From: Endozoicomonas sp031844845
Lineage (GTDB): Bacteria > Pseudomonadota > Gammaproteobacteria > Pseudomonadales > Endozoicomonadaceae
Direction of reading: 5' to 3'
Assembly: GCF_031844845.1 (NCBI RefSeq)
Contig: NZ_JAVRMB020000007.1
Location: 10,741-74,740, forward strand
DNA length: 64,000 nucleotides
Part shown: in pieces, positions 60,389 to 64,000 of the stretch
How the letters are laid out: every line of letters begins with the position of its first letter
Position numbering within the stretch: the stretch's first letter is position 1
The notes under the pieces: model-generated
Databases searched by the model: none
What the model was told of the DNA's origin: nothing
The model's input: the letters and a program-made list of their open reading frames with translations, nothing else
Translations under genes and position numbers: made by a program

Positions 60389-61422
60389 CCAAATATTGCC
60401 AGAGGCGGTTCATCCAGTGCTGCCAGCTGCTCTCTCAGTTCCAGAATGTGCTCCGCCCAGTATCGTTCGGTATTGAACCAGGTAAAGGCCCTGGGAAATG
60501 CAGGGTCGTGCCACCGCTTGGCCAGCCAGCCACTGTAATGCAGCAACCTCAGGGTGCGAAAGTATTCGACCAGGTTGAGTTCAGACGGATGAAAATCCAT
60601 AAACTCGGTATAACCTTCCAGTATTTCTGCCATTTGCAGGGTTTGTTCCTGGCGGTCACCGGATAGCAACATCCATAAATCCTGAATGGCGGGGGCCATT
60701 GAGGTGTCGTCAAAATCCACGAAATGCGGGGCATTGTTGCGCCAGAGAATATTGCCAATATGGCAGTCGCCGTGAACCCGGATGGATTGCCAGGTGTGTT
60801 GCTGTTCGATGCGTTGTAACCGATGCAATAAATCCCGGACCAGGGTTTCATAAGCTTCATGAAGCGCCGCAGGAATAAAATCGTTTTCCAGCAGAAATTC
60901 CACGCTGTCGATGCCATATCGTTGCAGGTTGATTTCTGGTCGATAAGTAAACTCTTTTGCGGCGCCCAGTTTATGTATTCGACCGAGTGTGCGCCCAAGG
61001 ATCAGCAGATTATCCAGATTGTCCAGCTCAGGCGCGTGACCGCCCTGACGGGGAAAGAGTGCAAAGAGAAAGCCGTTAAATTCATGAAGGGTTTTTCCTT
61101 CATTATTGGCCTCAGGCGCAACTTTCATGGGTGCACTTTTTATAGGTGCACTTTTTATAGGTGCTACAACAGGAAACTCCATGGCTTGTAATTCAAGGGT
61201 GAACTCATGCTCTTCCTCGATTTGCTCACGGCTCCAGCGTCCTGGCCGGTAGAACTTGGCGATAACCGGATCTTCTTCCTCAATACCGATCTGGTAAACC
61301 CGGTTTTCATAACTGTTTAACGTCAGTATACGGGCATCACTGATGTACCCCAGGCTCTCCACAGCATCCAGAACCCTGTCTGGAGTCAGCTGGTCGTAAG
61401 GGTGTTGAGCCGGGCTATTCAT
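60379..61422 (-). CDS. srkA: stress response kinase SrkA (YihE/RdoA family)
   Basis: 347 residues from the ATG at 61422, which has GGAGG 5 bases upstream; an in-frame TTG 4 codons earlier overlaps that site and is rejected. It has the aminoglycoside-phosphotransferase-like fold, with catalytic VHGDCHIGNILW and FVDFDDT. In E. coli SrkA counters the MazEF death pathway and is linked to envelope stress. An insertion with a 15-base tandem repeat encodes APIKSAPIKSAPMK near residues 88-105, absent from the usual sequence. The gene overlaps the upstream kinase's 3' end tail-to-tail. Confidence 0.9.
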   Translation of the reverse strand: MNSPAQHPYDQLTPDRVLDAVESLGYISDARILTLNSYENRVYQIGIEEEDPVIAKFYRPGRWSREQIEEEHEFTLELQAMEFPVVAPIKSAPIKSAPMKVAPEANNEGKTLHEFNGFLFALFPRQGGHAPELDNLDNLLILGRTLGRIHKLGAAKEFTYRPEINLQRYGIDSVEFLLENDFIPAALHEAYETLVRDLLHRLQRIEQQHTWQSIRVHGDCHIGNILWRNNAPHFVDFDDTSMAPAIQDLWMLLSGDRQEQTLQMAEILEGYTEFMDFHPSELNLVEYFRTLRLLHYSGWLAKRWHDPAFPRAFTWFNTERYWAEHILELREQLAALDEPPLAIFGQL

Positions 61423-61658
61423 GCTGACCTCCAACGGAGTCTGTATTCTGTGGCGAGGATTCTATAACCAATACAGCAGAATAGACAATTTGGGAGATTG
61501 AAAAGTGGTAATTAAGTCAGGTGCCTGATCTCTGTGGGGTAGTTCATTCCGTTCAGGATATGACGAAAACTTATGGGTGAAGAAGCGCGGCGTGGAAGTT
61601 TATGGGGGAACTTTCCTTATAAACAGTAGTCTCATAAGTAACAGCTTGGAGGTTGCAT

Positions 61659-62876
61659 ATGGATATTTCAGGAAATCCCATATTGAGCAGGAATACTGCA
61701 CCCGGGGTAGATTCACAAAAAGATGCAGGGAAAGATCAGCCAACTATATGGGGCCGGATTGTTAAGGTCGCTGTTCCTACCCTGTCTATTGCAGGTTTCA
61801 TTACCGGTATCGTGCTGGCATGTACTGTTGCGCCAATACCCGGCGCTGTGATCGCTGTGGCTTCTGCTTCAGTGCTGATTGGCAAATACCTTCACGATAG
61901 GCCCGCTCGGAGAGCACCGGGTGTAAATCCTGAGATTACGTCACCTTATGTTCGAAAAACGGTGTCAACCTATAGGTCTGTACCTCTGCAAAGTAGCTGT
62001 GCTAATGAGCTGACTCACCTGCCGGCCCTTGATTTAGTGGGAGAACTTCCCAGAGGCGCATCCGGAGCAAGGGTCTATAAGGTTCGTGGCCACAACAATA
62101 ATTTAATGGTTCTCAAGATCCACAGGCATGCCCAAAATAAAGAAGATCCGAACTTTCTCTGGAATGAAGGTCGGGTTCAGGATCAGGTGTCACAGGGCTC
62201 AGGGGGTTTGCTGCCAGCTGTGCGCTGTCATGGAACGATCAAAGGGGAAAAATTTACCGGCTTAATCACTGATCCTTCATTTATCCGGGCTGATGAAAAA
62301 TACTCTGTCATCCTGTCAGATTATATTGACCATAAAAGTCTGGAGGATTTATCCCGATCCTCTTCAGAAGGCCTGCCATCGGATGTCTTTCGACGCGCCC
62401 TGTTAGATTTTGCCCGTAATATGCGTGATGCGGTGCGAAAACACCAATTTGAACATAACGATTTAAGTCGTAACCTCATCTATAACAAGGATGGCAACAT
62501 CATGTTAATTGATACGGGGCTGAGTGCTACACGGGACTATGCATTCCAGGGGCAGGTTAAAGGGAACCTCTTTATGAATATTCAGGCAGCGATTGATATT
62601 GCTTATCGAATGGCTGGTTCAAACCTTAATGATCCTTTCTACCACGGGATGAAAATAGGAAATGACCTTAACCGTTATTGGAAAAGCGTAGAAAACATGA
62701 ACGATTCAGTCAACTTTGATCTGGCTGAATTCAATTCATTACTGCTCTATTTTCCCGATATTCGCCGAAAAATTATACCCGGTGGTCATTCGGACCGTGC
62801 CCGTCTTCTGAGTTGGGATGAGTGCATTGCAGCACTTGGGTGCTCAAGCGGGAGTAGAAAAAGCAGTTATGGGTGA
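61659..62876 (+). CDS. membrane-anchored kinase-fold protein
   Basis: 405 residues; the ATG at 61659 follows GGAGG by 6 bases. Residues 1-30 are polar, 34-52 and 56-74 are two hydrophobic helices (VAVPTLSIAGFITGIVLAC), and 120-400 form a kinase fold. Visible motifs: glycine loop GASGARVYKV (133-142), VLKI with K153, catalytic HNDLSRNLI (266-274) and IDTG (284-287) in place of DFG. The HNDLSRN motif resembles the RIO/APH-like branch more than classic Ser/Thr kinases. All key residues seem present, so it is probably active. No family-level identity is claimed. It lies downstream of srkA on the opposite strand. Confidence 0.78.
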   Translation: MDISGNPILSRNTAPGVDSQKDAGKDQPTIWGRIVKVAVPTLSIAGFITGIVLACTVAPIPGAVIAVASASVLIGKYLHDRPARRAPGVNPEITSPYVRKTVSTYRSVPLQSSCANELTHLPALDLVGELPRGASGARVYKVRGHNNNLMVLKIHRHAQNKEDPNFLWNEGRVQDQVSQGSGGLLPAVRCHGTIKGEKFTGLITDPSFIRADEKYSVILSDYIDHKSLEDLSRSSSEGLPSDVFRRALLDFARNMRDAVRKHQFEHNDLSRNLIYNKDGNIMLIDTGLSATRDYAFQGQVKGNLFMNIQAAIDIAYRMAGSNLNDPFYHGMKIGNDLNRYWKSVENMNDSVNFDLAEFNSLLLYFPDIRRKIIPGGHSDRARLLSWDECIAALGCSSGSRKSSYG

Positions 62877-62939
62877 TGAACTATCGTTGCTGATCATATT
62901 CCGGGGTACGGGCAATACTCCATATATCCACTCGCTTAA

Positions 62940-63089
62940 CCTCGTTCCCACGCTCTGCGTGGGAATGCATACGGAGCTGGCCGTATGAGGAAAATCCTCG
63001 TATTGCGCGGGTTTGTGGGAGTTGCATACTGATTGTTTCATTTGTGGCGGGTTCGGTATGCATTCCCACGGGGGACCGTGGAAACGAGG
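62940..63089. repeat. inverted pair of extragenic palindromes
   Basis: CCTCGTTCCCACGCTCTGCG at the left and, in reverse complement, CCTCGTTTCCACGGTCCCCC at the right; both continue to GTGGGAATGCATAC. The ~33-base ends enclose about 83 bases without a gene. The left unit matches the palindrome at 34415-34439. It lies 14 bases after the end of pilQ. Confidence 0.72.
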
Positions 63090-63103
63090 TATATGGAAAC
63101 AGT

Positions 63104-64000
63104 CTAACGCAACGAAGCACCATCGGTGATAATTTTTGGTGTGATGAAAACCAGCATCTCAGTCTTGACATCTTCCGATTCTCTACTCTTGAAAAGATTG
63201 CCAAGATAAGGAATATCACCCAAAATGGGGACTTTTCTGATTGTACTTGTACTGGATTTCGTGAAAACACCACCTAAAACAATAGTTTCTCCATCCCCTA
63301 CCAACAATTGAGTCTGCACTTCATTAGTATTGATAACAGGGACGCCGTTATAAACTTTGTCACCCTCTGTATCATTTTTAACTATTATGTCCATTATGAT
63401 ACTACCATCAGGAGTAATCTGAGGTGTTACCTCCAAAGACAGAGTTGCATCCTTAAATGCTACAGAAGTAGCGCCACTTGAGGTTTTTTCTTGATAGGCA
63501 ATTTCAGTACCTGACCTAATAATTGCCTTTTTCTTATCCGCTGTTATCACTTTTGGCTGGGAAATTGTCTCACCACCACCATCACTTAGAAGTGCCGACA
63601 ACTCCAAATTAAGAACAGTGCCATTTGTGGCAAAACCGATATTAATTCCACTAGTCGGATCAGAAATAGACAAGTCTGTAAAAACATTATCAGTAAGCCC
63701 TGCACCAACATTCCAATTATTGAGACCTTTATTTAGAGTGTTCGATGTTCCAGACCACTTCACACCTAAGTTTTTTACATTTTTTTCATTAAGATTAACA
63801 ATACGCGCCTCAATCATCACCTGACGAATCGGAATATCCAGCTGCTCAATCAGCGATCTCAACTCATCCAGCTTGGCCTGGGTATCTTTAATCAACAAAT
63901 TATTGGTCCTGGCCACCACCTGAACAGAACCCCGCTCGGTCAGCAGACTGGCATCACCATCACCCTGCAATACCCCAGCTATTTCAGCAGCATCTGCATA
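63104..64000 (-). CDS. pilQ: type IV pilus secretin PilQ (5' part outside window)
   Basis: The last 298 residues are visible. They show the secretin domain: AEIAGVLQGDGDASLLTERG, DTQAKLDELRSLIEQLDIPIRQVMIEARIV, the LSALLSDGGGETISQPKVIT motif, VTPQITPDGSIIMDI, and the C-terminal DIPYLGNLFKSRESEDVKTEMLVFITPKII. PilQ forms the outer-membrane ring through which type IV pili extend. The pilMNOP genes would lie to the right. In Pseudomonas aroK and aroB follow pilQ; here repeats and a kinase-fold gene are next, so that linkage is broken. Confidence 0.94.
   Translation of the reverse strand, partial: YADAAEIAGVLQGDGDASLLTERGSVQVVARTNNLLIKDTQAKLDELRSLIEQLDIPIRQVMIEARIVNLNEKNVKNLGVKWSGTSNTLNKGLNNWNVGAGLTDNVFTDLSISDPTSGINIGFATNGTVLNLELSALLSDGGGETISQPKVITADKKKAIIRSGTEIAYQEKTSSGATSVAFKDATLSLEVTPQITPDGSIIMDIIVKNDTEGDKVYNGVPVINTNEVQTQLLVGDGETIVLGGVFTKSSTSTIRKVPILGDIPYLGNLFKSRESEDVKTEMLVFITPKIITDGASLR

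Noticed and set aside
61577..61765. A 62-codon frame before the membrane-anchored kinase
   Set aside because: It overlaps the kinase start in another frame, while the kinase ATG has a perfect GGAGG site.

Overview
This window looks like the chromosome of a host-associated gammaproteobacterium. The core gene order is Pseudomonas-like: dksA-gluQ next to cbrX-cbrA; queG-nnr-tsaE-amiB-mutL-miaA-hfq-hflX-hflK-hflC-yjeT-hisZ-purA-rnr-rlmB; and rpsF-rpsR-DUF2232-rplI-dnaB. Scattered through it are eukaryote-like or orphan genes: a four-domain SRCR protein, two unusual kinase-fold proteins, and very large unknown proteins. Together with many dispersed hairpin repeats, this points to a symbiont such as Endozoicomonas (Oceanospirillales). 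That placement is inferred from gene order and content, not from a marker gene.

Layout. 1-3.7 kb (minus): the 5' part of a CbrA-type transporter/sensor kinase, its small overlapping partner CbrX and an AlkB-like dioxygenase. 3.8-7.5 kb: a secreted orphan, gluQ, dksA, then sfsA. 7.5-9.4 kb: an inverted-repeat element, a TRIC/UPF0126 membrane protein and an orphan with a cold-shock-like C-terminus. 9.5-37.9 kb: the long queG-to-rnr housekeeping cluster, interrupted by the SRCR gene (opposite strand, between amiB and mutL) and by a 1728-residue orphan (between mutL and miaA). 38-41.1 kb: a SnoaL-like protein, an orphan, a two-gene YeeE/YedE sulfur transporter with its thiol-sensing ArsR-type repressor, and a small membrane protein. 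41.3-46 kb: rlmB, a Zn/Cd/Pb P-type ATPase with a palindromic operator, and a phosphatidylserine decarboxylase with an odd N-terminus. 46-51.7 kb (minus): tamA-tamB. 52-54.2 kb: the rpsF operon. 54.3-63 kb: an orphan, an intein-split dnaB, then three kinase-fold genes in a row (acidic eukaryote-like kinase, srkA, membrane-anchored kinase). 63.1 kb to the end (minus): the 3' part of pilQ.

How the parts fit. The housekeeping genes cover tRNA modification (queG, tsaE, miaA, gluQ), envelope building (amiB, tamAB, psd), RNA control (hfq, rnr, rlmB), membrane quality control (hflKC), mismatch repair (mutL) and replication (dnaB). The accessory genes sit in the gaps and on either strand, usually beside hairpin or terminal-inverted-repeat elements. 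At least six copies of one such repeat family lie in intergenic gaps of this window. No rRNA, tRNA, CRISPR array, phage or complete IS element was seen.
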